Of a stretch of 63,863 nt of DNA, positions 8,211 to 17,504 are shown piece after piece. This DNA comes from Candidatus Rokuibacteriota bacterium (GTDB lineage: Bacteria; Methylomirabilota; Methylomirabilia; Rokubacteriales; CSP1-6): assembly GCA_016188005.1 (NCBI GenBank), contig JACPIQ010000027.1, positions 1 to 63,863 on the forward strand, read 5' to 3'. Each line of letters starts with the position of its first letter. Within the stretch, counting starts at the first letter, position 1. Position numbers and translations under genes: made by a program. Below the pieces are notes generated by a model. The model saw only the letters and a list, made by a program, of their open reading frames with translations. It was not told the DNA's origin and did no database searches.

Positions 8211-9473
8211 ATGTCCCCAACGTCCGCGGGCGGCGCGCGCCCGTTCCTCACCGCCGAGCGGGCCGCCGAGGTGCGCCGCTGCTTCGGCACGCCGAGCTAC
8301 GTCTACGATCGCGCCACCCTCGAGACGGCCGCGCGCGAGGCGCTGGCCATGCCGGCGCCGTTCGGGCTCACCGTCCGCTACGCGATGAAGGCCAATCCCA
8401 GCCGCGGCATCCTGGCGCTCTTCCGCGACCTCGGATTGCACATCGACGCCTCCAGCGATCACGAGGTGGAGCGGGCGCTCCGCGCGGGGTTCCGTCCCGA
8501 CGCCATCCAGCTCACCTCCCAGCTCCCGTCCCGGCGCCTCGGCGAGCACGTGGCCCGCGGCGTCCGGTTCAACGCCTGCTCGCTGCATCAGCTCGCCGAG
8601 TTCGGTCGCATCGCCCCCCGCCACGAAGTCTCCGTCCGCATGAACCCGGGGCTCGGGACCGGCTCGACCAAGCGGACCAACACGGGCGGCCCCGCCTCGA
8701 GCTTCGGGATCTGGCACGAGCACCTCGACGAGGTGAAGGCGATCGCGGCGCGCCACGGCCTCGGGATCACGCGGCTGCACACCCATGTGGGCTCGGGCAC
8801 CGACCCCGAGGTGTGGAACCGCTGCGCTCTGATGACCCTCGATCTCGCCGCCGAGCTCCCGGATGTCAGCGCCGTCAATCTCGGCGGGGGATTCAAGGTG
8901 GGCCGCATGCCGGAAGAGCCCTCGGTGGACCTGGCGGAGGTCGGCGCCCATGTCCGCCGCGAGCTGGAGGGGTTCCGCCGGCGGCATGGCCGCGAGCTGA
9001 GGCTCGAGATCGAGCCCGGCACCTACCTGGTGGCGCTGGCCGGGGCGGTCGTGGCCACCTGCGTGGACGTGGTGGACACGGGGCGCGAGGGCTATCTCTT
9101 CGCCAAGCTCGACACCGGCATGCCGGAGATCGCGCGGCCCTCGCTCTACGGCGCCCAGCACCCCATCGACGTGCTCGCCACGGGCCGCGAGCCGGCGGCG
9201 GTGGTCTTCGTGGGCCCGTGCTGCGAGTCCGGCGACATCCTCACGCCGGCGCCGGGGGATCCGGAGGCCCTGGCGCCGCGCTGGGTGCCGCGGCCGGAGA
9301 TCGGCGACCTGGTGGTGGTGGGGGGAGCCGGGGCCTACTGTGCCGCGATGGCGACCATCAACTACAACTCCTATCCGCAGGCGCCGGAGGTGATGCTCGA
9401 GCCCGACGGGACGCTGCGCCTGCTCCGCGGCCGGCAGAGCCTGGAGCAGATCTGGCAGAACGAGGTCGACTGA
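8211..9473 (+). CDS. lysA: diaminopimelate decarboxylase
   Basis: A 420-residue fold-III PLP decarboxylase performing the last step of lysine synthesis. PLP-lysine K60 lies in RYAMKANPSRG, and the second-half active site shows GPCCESGDIL and the late GAYCAAMATINYNSYPQAP block. The ATG at 8211 is preceded by AAGGAGGAG. It is divergent from dapA, so both ends of the lysine pathway share a control region. The substrate-specificity loop was not checked residue by residue, but no other member of the family fits this context better. Confidence 0.9.
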   Translation: MSPTSAGGARPFLTAERAAEVRRCFGTPSYVYDRATLETAAREALAMPAPFGLTVRYAMKANPSRGILALFRDLGLHIDASSDHEVERALRAGFRPDAIQLTSQLPSRRLGEHVARGVRFNACSLHQLAEFGRIAPRHEVSVRMNPGLGTGSTKRTNTGGPASSFGIWHEHLDEVKAIAARHGLGITRLHTHVGSGTDPEVWNRCALMTLDLAAELPDVSAVNLGGGFKVGRMPEEPSVDLAEVGAHVRRELEGFRRRHGRELRLEIEPGTYLVALAGAVVATCVDVVDTGREGYLFAKLDTGMPEIARPSLYGAQHPIDVLATGREPAAVVFVGPCCESGDILTPAPGDPEALAPRWVPRPEIGDLVVVGGAGAYCAAMATINYNSYPQAPEVMLEPDGTLRLLRGRQSLEQIWQNEVD

Positions 9474-9478
9474 GGGCT

Positions 9479-9502
9479 CTCGCGGAATACCGTGCCCGCG
9501 AG
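9479..9502. terminator. weak hairpin between convergent lysA and lipoprotein genes
   Basis: Seven-base arms CTCGCGG and CCGCGAG enclose a ten-base loop just after the lysA stop, in the 51-base convergent gap. There is no T tract, so function as a terminator is uncertain. Confidence 0.3.
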
Positions 9503-9524
9503 GCGCCGGACAGCCGCGTCCCGG

Positions 9525-10604
9525 TCACGGGACGACGACGGTGACCTCGTTGGAGCGGGGGCTCTCGTTCGGGGTCCGCGCCCGGTCCAGTGCGGTCACG
9601 GCATACCGCAGGCGGGCGCCAGCGGTGACCTCGCGGTCGACGAACACGGTGTTGACGGCGGCCGTGGTGCCCACGCGCAGGAAGGCGCCGCTCCCGGTCG
9701 CGCGGTAGATGGCGTAGACCGCCACGTCGGCGTCCGGACTGGGACTCCAGGCGAGCCGCACCGCCGTCGGGGAGGGGATGGCCGCGAGGTTGGCGGGCGG
9801 GCTCGGAGGCGTCATGTCCACGGGCGTGACGGCGACCGGCGCGGAGGCCTCGCTGCGCGCCGTGCCCGTCCCCACGCTCCGCACGGCGCGGATGGCGTAC
9901 CGGTAGGTGGTCTCGTTCTCGAGGCCCGTGTCGGTGAACGTGGTGGCGGCGAGGGGCTCCGGCGTGATCGGCGCCAGGGGGGCCTCCGCGCCCGCGGCGC
10001 GGAGGATGACGTAGTGGATGTCGCCCCCGAGGGCGCTGCCGTCGATGAGGCGTGCCGGGGCCTCCCAGCGCAGGCGCACCTGTCCCTCGCCCGGGGCCGC
10101 GGCCAGGTTGCGCGGGGGGGCCGGCGCTGCCAGGTAGCCCACGACGAGCCGCTCGGAGGGCGCGCTCGAGCGCCCCGTGGCGTCCAGCGCGGTGACCACG
10201 TAGACGTACTGGCGGCCGAAGGCGAGGCCCCGGCGATCCACCCACTGGACGCTGTCGCCCCGGACCACCGCCGGCTCGGGGGCTGCCAGCCGGATCGCGG
10301 CGATCTCCTCGTAGCCCACCACCTGGCCCCGGGAGACCATGGCGGACCTGAGCGGCGCCCCCTCGACCGCCTCGCGGCGATGGAGCTTGACCGTCGCCAG
10401 GTCCCGGAGCCGCGTGCCGTCCATCCGCGTCTTCGGGTTGACCCAGCGGAGCACGATGGCGTCCGCGTCGACGGAGGCCTCCAGCGCCGACGCCGCGGCG
10501 GGAAGCCGCCGCTCCGGCGCCACGGGCGGCCCCTTCTTGCCGCAGCCGGCGGGACCCACGCCCAGCAGCGCCAGCGCCGCCAGAGCCCAGGCCAGACGCC
10601 TCAC
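9525..10604 (-). CDS. fibronectin type III repeat lipoprotein with LptM-like N-terminus
   Basis: A 359-residue predicted lipoprotein. After a short hydrophobic signal (residues 3-17), C21 is the likely lipidated cysteine. The following CGKKGPPVAPE resembles the N-terminal motif of LptM/YifL-type small lipoproteins. The rest is three FN3-like modules, seen as repeated SxxNLAAxPxxxxVRLxW and YxYxVxALD patterns near residues 50-150, 150-250 and 255-355. The GTG start overlaps the argH stop (GTGA). In many Proteobacteria a short lipoprotein with this start lies beside lysA; here it also ends 51 bases from lysA, but in convergent orientation. Role unknown; surface or periplasmic binding is a guess. 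Confidence 0.75.
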   Translation of the reverse strand: MRRLAWALAALALLGVGPAGCGKKGPPVAPERRLPAAASALEASVDADAIVLRWVNPKTRMDGTRLRDLATVKLHRREAVEGAPLRSAMVSRGQVVGYEEIAAIRLAAPEPAVVRGDSVQWVDRRGLAFGRQYVYVVTALDATGRSSAPSERLVVGYLAAPAPPRNLAAAPGEGQVRLRWEAPARLIDGSALGGDIHYVILRAAGAEAPLAPITPEPLAATTFTDTGLENETTYRYAIRAVRSVGTGTARSEASAPVAVTPVDMTPPSPPANLAAIPSPTAVRLAWSPSPDADVAVYAIYRATGSGAFLRVGTTAAVNTVFVDREVTAGARLRYAVTALDRARTPNESPRSNEVTVVVP

Positions 10605-12001
10605 CCGCGCCAGCCCTTCTCCACGAGCGCCCGGGCGGCGGCCAGGGCGCGCTTCACCTCGTCGGGGGCCGTCCCGCCGAGCACCGCCCGCGCAGCGAGC
10701 GAGGCCTCCACGGTGAGGGCGCGGTGCACGTCGGCCTCGATCAGCCGTGAGAACCCCCTGAGATCCTCCAGCGTGAGGTCCCCCAGCTCCTTGCCCTGCG
10801 CCAGGCCGTGGCGCACGGCGCGGCCCACGACCTCGTGCGCCTCCCGGAAGGGCAGCCCCTTGCGCACGAGGTAGTCCGCCAGGTCGGTGGCGGTCGAGTA
10901 GTTGGCCCCGGCGGCCTCGCGCATGCGCTCGACCTTGAAGGTGAGGGAGCGGAGCATCGGCGGCACCACGGCCAGGACGGCGCGCAGCGTGTCCACGCTG
11001 TCGAAGAGCGGCTCCTTGTCCTCCTGCATGTCGGAGTTGTAGGTGAGCGGGAGGCCCTTGAGCGTCGCGAGTACCGCCACGAGGTTGCCGTACAGCCGCC
11101 CCGACTTGCCGCGGATCAGCTCGGCCACATCCGGGTTCTTCTTCTGCGGCATGATGGACGAGCCCGTCGCGAAGGCGTCGGAGAACTCCACGAAGCCGAA
11201 CTCGCTGGTGGCCCAGAGCGTGAGGTCCGCCGCCAGCCGCGAGAGGTGCATGCCGACGATGGCGGCGTGGGAGAGGAACTCGACGACGAAGTCGCGGTCG
11301 CTCACGGCGTCCATGCTGTTGGGGCTCGCCACGGTGAAGCCCAGCTCCTGCGCCAGCGTCTCCCGGTCGATGGGGAAGGCCGTCCCCGCCAGCGCCGCCG
11401 CGCCCAGCGGCAGCACGTTCACGCGCGCCCGGCCGTCGCGCAGGCGATCGCGGTCGCGCTGGAGCATGACGACGTAGGCCAGCAGGTGGTGGGAGAGGAG
11501 GACCGGCTGCGCCCGCTGGAGATGCGTGTAGCCGGGCATGGCCGCGCCGAGATGCTCCTCGGCGCGATCGAGGAGCGCCTGCTGGACCTCCCGCACGCCC
11601 TCGTCCACCCGGACGATGACCTCCCGCAGGTAGAGGCGCTCGTCCAGCGCGATCTGATCGTTGCGCGAGCGGCCCGTGTGCAGCTTGCCTCCCACGGGCC
11701 CGGCCAGCTCCACGAGCCGGCGCTCGATGTTCATGTGGATGTCCTCGAGCTCGCGGCGGAACGGGAAGCGCCCCTCGGCCAGCTCCGCGCGGACGGCCGC
11801 GAGGCCGTCGAGCAGCGCGGTGAGCTCCCCCTCGCTGATGAGACCGGCCCGGGCGAGGGCGCGGGCCCACGCGGCGCTGCCCTCGATGTCGTGGGGCCAC
11901 AGCCGGCGGTCGAAGGCCAGGGAGGCGGTGAATGCCTCGGCCTCCGGGTCCTGCCCCTGGGCGAAGCGCCCCGCCCAGGGCTTGCCGGCTCCGGGGCTCA
12001 C
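10601..12001 (-). CDS. argH: argininosuccinate lyase
   Basis: A 466-residue member of the fumarase/aspartase superfamily that splits argininosuccinate into arginine and fumarate. Visible signatures are KLHTGRSRNDQIALD, PGYTHLQRAQP with the catalytic histidine, and the flexible signature loop GSSIMPQKKNPD. The GTG start (VSPGAGKPWAGRFAQG) fits the family N-terminus. It lies 37 bases after plsC and its stop overlaps the next gene. It is the only arginine gene in the window. Confidence 0.96.
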   Translation of the reverse strand: MSPGAGKPWAGRFAQGQDPEAEAFTASLAFDRRLWPHDIEGSAAWARALARAGLISEGELTALLDGLAAVRAELAEGRFPFRRELEDIHMNIERRLVELAGPVGGKLHTGRSRNDQIALDERLYLREVIVRVDEGVREVQQALLDRAEEHLGAAMPGYTHLQRAQPVLLSHHLLAYVVMLQRDRDRLRDGRARVNVLPLGAAALAGTAFPIDRETLAQELGFTVASPNSMDAVSDRDFVVEFLSHAAIVGMHLSRLAADLTLWATSEFGFVEFSDAFATGSSIMPQKKNPDVAELIRGKSGRLYGNLVAVLATLKGLPLTYNSDMQEDKEPLFDSVDTLRAVLAVVPPMLRSLTFKVERMREAAGANYSTATDLADYLVRKGLPFREAHEVVGRAVRHGLAQGKELGDLTLEDLRGFSRLIEADVHRALTVEASLAARAVLGGTAPDEVKRALAAARALVEKGWRG

Positions 12002-12038
12002 GAGAGGGATCCAGCCCCGACCGTCGGCCGGCGGGCGG

Positions 12039-12779
12039 TCAGCGCCAAGCGCGGGCCTCGCGCATGGGCTCGGGGCCACGGTCCAGGAGCGCGGCGATCT
12101 GAGCCATGACGCGCCGGGTGAACTCCTCGCGATCGTCGCGCGTCGCGCGCCGATGCCGCGGGAGGGTTGCGTGCACCGGCGGCCCGAAGGACACCGACAG
12201 CGGGTGCCGCCGGGGCAGGTAGAAGCGCTGACCGGCGAGGGCCTCGAACGTGCCCCGGATGGCGGCAGGAACCACGGGTGCCCCCGACCGGAGCGCGATG
12301 GTGGCCACGCCCGGCTGGCCGGGCATGAGGCGGCCCTGGCGACTGAACGGCCCCTCGGGGAAGATGCCCAGGACGCCGCCGTCCTCCAGCACCCTGAGCG
12401 CGCGCTTGATGGCCCCGGGGTCGGGACGCTGGAGGTTGATGGGGATGGACCGGATGTGACGATGGAAGGCCGGATGAAGCGGGCTCGCGCGGTACACGCG
12501 CGGCATGACGAGGAACGCGATGGGCTTCGGCAGCGCCACGCCCAGCACGACGCCATCCAGGTAGTTGTGGTGGTTGGCCGCCAGGATGAAGGGTCCCGAG
12601 GGGGGGAGGTGCTCGGTGCCCTCCACCGCCAGGTCGAACCAGACGCGCAGCACCGGGGCGCACCCCGTCCGCAGGAGCCGGTAGAGGAGCGGGAAACCCT
12701 CGCCATCGCGGCACGGCGCGGGCAGAGCCGCCGGCCGCGGCAGGATGGACACCGCGCTCCGGTCCTCCGCTGATGTCAT
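12039..12779 (-). CDS. plsC: 1-acylglycerol-3-phosphate O-acyltransferase family protein
   Basis: A 246-residue PlsC-type membrane acyltransferase. The catalytic HX4D motif is present in AANHHNYLDG, with the first histidine spaced four residues from the aspartate. The second block FPEGPFSRQGRL supplies the phosphate-binding FPEG. An N-terminal amphipathic or membrane helix (LLYRLLRTGCAPVLRVWFDL) precedes the catalytic core. The ATG at 12779 is preferred, but a TTG at 12818 would add 13 residues and neither has a clear ribosome site. The acyl acceptor could be lysophosphatidate or another lipid. It is co-directional with mltG and argH. Confidence 0.85.
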   Translation of the reverse strand: MTSAEDRSAVSILPRPAALPAPCRDGEGFPLLYRLLRTGCAPVLRVWFDLAVEGTEHLPPSGPFILAANHHNYLDGVVLGVALPKPIAFLVMPRVYRASPLHPAFHRHIRSIPINLQRPDPGAIKRALRVLEDGGVLGIFPEGPFSRQGRLMPGQPGVATIALRSGAPVVPAAIRGTFEALAGQRFYLPRRHPLSVSFGPPVHATLPRHRRATRDDREEFTRRVMAQIAALLDRGPEPMREARAWR

Positions 12780-12839
12780 GACGCGGTCGGTTATAGCACT
12801 CGCTGCTCGCTCAGACAAGGAAGGCGCGGGCGTGCCCCG

Positions 12840-13895
12840 TCAGCGCGGTCTCGCCAGGCGGTACCTCGCCACGGCGCTGTTGTGGTCTTCGAGGCTGCTC
12901 GAGAAGTGGTGGCGCCGATCATCCATCGAGACGAAGTAGAGATAGTCCACCCGCGCGGGATTGACCGCGGCCTCCATGGCCGCGCGCCCGGGGCTGGCGA
13001 TGGGCCCCGGCGGCAGGCCCACACGCCGGTACGTGTTGAACGGCGAGTCCACCTGCAGGTCCTCCCGCGACAGCGCGCGGCCGTTCTTGCCGATGGCGTA
13101 CTGCACGGTCGGGTCGGCCTGCAGCGGCATGTCGCGCTTGAGCCGGTTCCAGAACACGGCCGAGATGAGCGGCATCTCACTCCGCTCCACGGCCTCCTTC
13201 TCGATGATGGAGGCCAGCGTCAGCAGCTGGTGGACGCCGAGCTCACGCGCCCGCGCCTGCTCGCGCAGCTCCGGCGTCATCCGCTCCCGCATCCGCGCCA
13301 CCATCCGCGCCAGCAGCTCCTCCACCGTCACGCCCTTCACGAACTGGTAGGTGTCGGGGAAGAGGTAGCCCTCCGCGCTGTCGGCGTCGATGTCGAGCCG
13401 TCGGAGGACGACACGGTCGTGGGCCGCCCGGAGCACGTCCCGGGCCGGGGCGAGCCGCTCCGCCTCGAGGAGGCGCGCCAGATCCTCCAGGGTCGCTCCC
13501 TCGCGGAGGAGGACGGTGCGCTGGCGGATCCGCCCGGCCTCGAGGAGCGCCAGCACGTCCAGCGTGGTCGCGCCCTGGGGGAACTCGTACTCGCCCGCCT
13601 TGAGGGCGCGGGCGCTGCCCCGGATGACGGAGAGCAGCGTGAAACCGAGGGGACTCCGGATCACGCGGGCCTCGCCGAGCCGCCGGGCCATGGACAGGAG
13701 TCCCGTCTGGGCCGGGATCTCAACCACCTGGCTCCCGTGGGCGAGCCCCGGGGCGGCGGTGGAGACCCACCACGCCTGGAGGCCGAGGAAGAGCAGCAGC
13801 GCCGCCGCGGCGCTCCCGAGCGCCGCCCGCCGGGTGCGGCCGGGGCGCTGGGGGGCGTCGCCACGGCTCGCGGAGAACCACGCTCGCCCCATCAT
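12840..13895 (-). CDS. mltG: endolytic murein transglycosylase MltG
   Basis: A 351-residue YceG/MltG protein, an inner-membrane anchored enzyme that cuts nascent glycan strands. It has one N-terminal membrane helix (AAAALLLFLGLQAWWV, residues about 30-45), a LysM-like region, then the catalytic domain with EGYLFPDTYQF, the active-site glutamate in LASIIEKEA, and RRVGLPPGPIASPG near the C-terminus. Length is normal. Two adjacent ATG codons (13895 and 13892) could start it. Its promoter must lie in the 142-base gap shared with divergent rpoA. Confidence 0.94.
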   Translation of the reverse strand: MMGRAWFSASRGDAPQRPGRTRRAALGSAAAALLLFLGLQAWWVSTAAPGLAHGSQVVEIPAQTGLLSMARRLGEARVIRSPLGFTLLSVIRGSARALKAGEYEFPQGATTLDVLALLEAGRIRQRTVLLREGATLEDLARLLEAERLAPARDVLRAAHDRVVLRRLDIDADSAEGYLFPDTYQFVKGVTVEELLARMVARMRERMTPELREQARARELGVHQLLTLASIIEKEAVERSEMPLISAVFWNRLKRDMPLQADPTVQYAIGKNGRALSREDLQVDSPFNTYRRVGLPPGPIASPGRAAMEAAVNPARVDYLYFVSMDDRRHHFSSSLEDHNSAVARYRLARPR

Positions 13896-13983
13896 GATTT
13901 CGTGTTATCTTGCCTGGACTTCGCGGCCCAGTCAACGAAGTGGGGCCTCGGAGCCCCCGCGGGCTCCCCTTCCGGGGCTTTGC

Positions 13984-13992
13984 TGGTATAAT
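13984..13992 (+). promoter_or_regulatory. rpoA extended -10 promoter
   Basis: TGG-TATAAT at 13984-13992 is a perfect -10 hexamer with an upstream TG, 45 bases before the rpoA ATG. No good -35 box is present 17 bases upstream, as is usual for extended -10 promoters. It shows that this rpoA copy can be transcribed on its own. Confidence 0.65.
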
Positions 13993-14037
13993 GGCTGACC
14001 GGGGCGCCGCCGCTCGACCGTCCCAGGAGGAATTCCC

Positions 14038-15039
14038 ATGCTGCAGTTGACGCTTCCGGTCCGCCACGAATGGCTCACCAGCGAGCGCGCGTACGGCAAG
14101 ATCGCGGTGGAGCCGTTCGAGCCGGGCTTCGCGCTCACGGTGGGCAACGCCTACCGTCGGGTGCTCCTCTCCTCGATCCACGGAGCGGCCCCCACGTGGG
14201 CCAAGATCGAGGGGGTGCTCCACGAGTTCTCCTATCTCCAGGGCGTGAACGAGGACATCCTCGACATCATCATGAACCTGCGGAAGGTGATCTTCGCCCT
14301 GCACGTGAACCGGCCGAAGATCCTGCGGCTGAAGGCGCAGGGGCCGCGCACCGTGACGGCGGGGAACTTCGAGCCCGACGCCGACGTGGACATCCTCACG
14401 CCGGAAGTGACGCTGGCGACGCTGGACAAGGACGGCAGCCTCGACCTGGAGCTGTGCGTGGAGCGCGGCCGCGGCTACCAGGCCGCCGAGCGGCGCGAGC
14501 CGGAGGCCCTGGCCATCAACGCCATGCTCATCGACTCGAACTTCTCCCCCGTGAAGCGCGTCAACTTCCACGCTGAGCCGCTGCCGGGCGGCGCCGAGGA
14601 GCGCCTCCTCCTGGAAGTCTGGACCAACGGCAGCGTGACCCCCGAGGCCGCCGTGGCCGAGGCCTCGCGGATCCTGGAGGACCAGTTCGCCCTGCTCGTG
14701 GACTTCCCGCATACCCCGCCCGAGGAGGAGCACGGGCGGGAAGAGGGGGCCGAGCCGCCGCCCAGGATCGAGCTGAACGAGCATCTCTTCCGCAACGTGG
14801 ACGAGCTCGAGCTGTCGGTACGCGCCTCCAACTGTCTCAAGACGGCCAACATCCGCAGCATCGCCGACCTCGTGCAGAAGACCGAGTCGGAGCTGCTGAA
14901 GACCAAGAACTTCGGGAAGAAGTCTCTGAACGAGATCAAGACGATCCTGGGAGAGATGGGGCTCTCCCTGGGCATCCGGCTTGATCCCGAGGAGCTGGAG
15001 CGGCTGCGCGCGCAGTACGAGCGCGCCTTCGAGGGCTAG
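14038..15039 (+). CDS. rpoA: DNA-directed RNA polymerase alpha subunit
   Basis: A full 333-residue alpha subunit. The N-terminal assembly domain shows [19 protein letters not shown] and [15 protein letters not shown]. The C-terminal domain carries the DNA- and activator-contact residues in [20 protein letters not shown] and [15 protein letters not shown]. The ATG follows AGGAGG. Unusually it is not in a ribosomal-protein cluster: no rpsD, rplQ, rpsK or rpsM is nearby. It stands alone with its own promoter and a strong terminator. Position 36 of the NALRRVLLSS consensus is Y here ([10 protein letters not shown]). It may be the sole rpoA moved away from the ribosomal operon or a second paralogue. 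Confidence 0.97.
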   Translation: MLQLTLPVRHEWLTSERAYGKIAVEPFEPGFALTVGNAYRRVLLSSIHGAAPTWAKIEGVLHEFSYLQGVNEDILDIIMNLRKVIFALHVNRPKILRLKAQGPRTVTAGNFEPDADVDILTPEVTLATLDKDGSLDLELCVERGRGYQAAERREPEALAINAMLIDSNFSPVKRVNFHAEPLPGGAEERLLLEVWTNGSVTPEAAVAEASRILEDQFALLVDFPHTPPEEEHGREEGAEPPPRIELNEHLFRNVDELELSVRASNCLKTANIRSIADLVQKTESELLKTKNFGKKSLNEIKTILGEMGLSLGIRLDPEELERLRAQYERAFEG

Positions 15040-17503
15040 CCTTCCTGCCCGCTCCCGCGCGTCCCACCACGGCCCCCGGGCCCCCGCCGGGGGCCGTGGT
15101 GTCTTCAGGGACGGCCTCGGGGTCCAGGTCGAGCCGCTCCGTGATCCCGCGGGCCCACCGCGTCGTCCACAGCCGCGACCCGTCGGTTTCCAGGATGACG
15201 GCGCCGTCCCGGTCCGTGCGGTAGACGCGCGCCCCCGCGGCGGCCAGCCGCCCCAGGGTCTCGACGGCCGGATGGCGGAAGGGGTTGCGCACCCCCGCCG
15301 AGACCACGGCGACGCCGGGCCGGGCGACCTCGAGGAAGGGGTGGTTCGTCGCGAGGCGGCTGCCGTGATGGGCGACCTTCAGCACGATGCTCCGGAGCGG
15401 GGGGCTGCGGTCCAGCAGGGCGGTCTCACCGTCGAGGCCGAGGTCGCCCGTGAGCAAGAGGGAGAGGCCGCGCCAGTCGAGCCTCAGGACGAGGGAATGG
15501 TCGTTGTCGGTCACCGGCGCGCTCGCGGGGGCGCGAGGCGCATCCGGCGAGGGGGGCGCGGGGTTCAGGACCGTGACGAGCGCCGACCCGACCCAGATGC
15601 GCTGCCCCGCCGACAGGACGCGGCGGGGCGCCCCCGAGCGCTCCATCGCGCGCACTGTCTCCTCGCTGCCCGCGTGCCACCGGCCGTTCTCCCACACCTC
15701 GCCGACCCGGAAGCCCCGCATGATCGCGGCCAGCCCGCCCGCGTGATCGGCATCGGAATGAGTGGCCACCACCACGTCCAGCCGCCGCGCCGGCAGGTTC
15801 CACAGGAACGGCGCCACCACGCGCTCGCCCGCGTCGAAGCGCCCGGCGCCTCCCGTGCCCCCGTCCACGAGCATCCGATGCCCCTCCGGGAGATCGATCA
15901 GCGCCGCGTCGCCCTGGCCCACGTCGAGGAAGACCACTCTCAGCCGGCCGTCGCCCGGGCGGAGCCAGGGCCAGGCCGACAGCGCCACCGCCAGGGCGAG
16001 GCAACTTGCCGCCGCACTCCGCGTCCAGGGCATGGCGCTGGCATGGGGCAGCAGGAGCAGGGCTGCGTACCACGTCGCGATGGCGGCCCAGCCGGGCGCC
16101 GGCAGGTGCACCATGGCCGCGGGGACGGCCGCCGCCGACCAGACCGCGAGGCGGAGCAGGAGCAGGAGGGCCCACAGCGCATCCAGGAGGAGGCCGCCCA
16201 GCGCCTCGCTCAGTGCGGCCACGACGACGGCGAGGAGGCCGAGCGTGGTGGCCGCTCCCGCCAGCGGAACCACCGCGAGGTTGGCCGCCACTCCGACGAG
16301 CGAGAGCTGGTTGAAGTGGGCGGCCATGATCGGGGTGACGGCCCCCTGGGCGGTCAGGCTCACGGCGACGGCCACGGCGAGGACGCGTGGCCAGCGGCGA
16401 GCCTCCAGCGCTGCCTGCAGGACGGGAGCCGCGTGGACGATGCCGGCGGTGGCGGCGAAGGAGAGCTGGAAGCCCGGATCCCAGAGATCGGCCGGGCGCC
16501 AGGCCAGCAGCAGCAGCGCCGCCAGCCCGAGGGCATTGCCCACCCGCGACTCACGCTCGAGCAGCATCCCGAGGAGAATCAGGAGCCCCATGACCGTGGC
16601 CCGCAGGACCGAGGCCTGCCCGCCCACGACGAGGGCGAAGCCGGCGAGGACCGCCCCGGCGACGATCGCCGTCGCGCGTCGGGGCACGCCGAGGAGGGAG
16701 AGCGTCACGAAGACGGAGGCGGCGACGAGCGCGACGTTCGAGCCGGAGACGGCCAGCACGTGATAGACACCGGCGCGCCGGAAGGCCTCGTCCGTCTCCC
16801 TCGGCATGGCGCTCCGCTCGCCCAGCACGAGCCCAGCCAGGAGGGCCGCCGAGCCCTCCGGGAGCCGCGCCCGCATCGTCGCCACCGCCCATCGCCTGAC
16901 GCGCACGGGCCACGGCGGCGCGTCCACCGTGAGCGCCCCCAGCCGGTCGCCGCGGCCGCTGCCGACGAGGGCGATGCTCTCGCGGCGCAGGTGCGCCGGA
17001 TAGTCGAAAGCCCCGGGGTTCCTGAAGCCCACGGGCGGGTGGAGCCGGACATGCGCCCAGAGGCGCTGCCCCTCTCCCAGGGCCTCGGCGCTCTCGCCGT
17101 AGATGGTGAGCAGCAGCCGTCCCGTGGCCGGCCGACGGGCCTCGCCGTCCCAGACCGCATCCACCTCGAGGAGGAGGCGCATCCGGTCGGGAGCCCAGCG
17201 CAGCGGCTCCTCCGCGAGCGTCCCCTCCACCGTGACCGGTCCCTCTCCTGCCAGGGCCGTGATGTGCTCGGGCGGCAGCGGCTGGGGATGGACGCGCAGC
17301 AGCGCGACGGCGCCCACGGCGAGGAGGAGGCCGGCCGTGGCGACGCGCTCGTGACGAAGCGCGAGCGCCGTGGCCGCGGCCGCCAGCAGGCCGCCGGCGC
17401 CGGCGATGAGCCATGGCGTGGGGACGGTCAGCCACGCGCCCGCGGCGACGCCGGCCGCCCAGGCCAGCGCCAGGGGCACCAGGGGCGCCCCGGCGGCGCC
17501 CAT
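14936..17503 (-). CDS. comEC: DNA internalization-related competence protein ComEC/Rec2
   Basis: An 855-residue inner-membrane channel protein for DNA uptake. The N-terminal part has two hydrophobic helices then an OB-like region. The Competence domain with many membrane helices spans about residues 200-480 ([33 protein letters not shown]). The C-terminal metallo-beta-lactamase-like domain follows from about 530 ([29 protein letters not shown]). Family proteins normally end near [14 protein letters not shown]; here the frame continues about 70 residues of low-complexity Pro/Gly/Arg, crossing the rpoA terminator and 104 bases of rpoA. It starts one base after comEA. Confidence 0.9.
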   Translation of the reverse strand: MGAAGAPLVPLALAWAAGVAAGAWLTVPTPWLIAGAGGLLAAAATALALRHERVATAGLLLAVGAVALLRVHPQPLPPEHITALAGEGPVTVEGTLAEEPLRWAPDRMRLLLEVDAVWDGEARRPATGRLLLTIYGESAEALGEGQRLWAHVRLHPPVGFRNPGAFDYPAHLRRESIALVGSGRGDRLGALTVDAPPWPVRVRRWAVATMRARLPEGSAALLAGLVLGERSAMPRETDEAFRRAGVYHVLAVSGSNVALVAASVFVTLSLLGVPRRATAIVAGAVLAGFALVVGGQASVLRATVMGLLILLGMLLERESRVGNALGLAALLLLAWRPADLWDPGFQLSFAATAGIVHAAPVLQAALEARRWPRVLAVAVAVSLTAQGAVTPIMAAHFNQLSLVGVAANLAVVPLAGAATTLGLLAVVVAALSEALGGLLLDALWALLLLLRLAVWSAAAVPAAMVHLPAPGWAAIATWYAALLLLPHASAMPWTRSAAASCLALAVALSAWPWLRPGDGRLRVVFLDVGQGDAALIDLPEGHRMLVDGGTGGAGRFDAGERVVAPFLWNLPARRLDVVVATHSDADHAGGLAAIMRGFRVGEVWENGRWHAGSEETVRAMERSGAPRRVLSAGQRIWVGSALVTVLNPAPPSPDAPRAPASAPVTDNDHSLVLRLDWRGLSLLLTGDLGLDGETALLDRSPPLRSIVLKVAHHGSRLATNHPFLEVARPGVAVVSAGVRNPFRHPAVETLGRLAAAGARVYRTDRDGAVILETDGSRLWTTRWARGITERLDLDPEAVPEDTTAPGGGPGAVVGRAGAGRKASPRRRARTARAAAPAPRDQAGCPGRAPSLPGSS
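15065..15101 (+). terminator. rpoA terminator hairpin, inside comEC frame
   Basis: Perfect 15-base arms (CACCACGGCCCCCGG and its complement) with a seven-base loop, 25 bases after the rpoA stop, followed by TCTTC. The very stable stem should stop rpoA transcription even with a poor T tract. On the other strand the same bases encode the [14 protein letters not shown] part of the ComEC tail, so comEC either reads through it or ends upstream. Confidence 0.7.
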
Positions 17504-17504
17504 C

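Noticed and set aside
12780-12818. TTG start of plsC at 12818
   Set aside because: It adds residues with no family support; the ATG at 12779 is simpler, although the true start is not settled.
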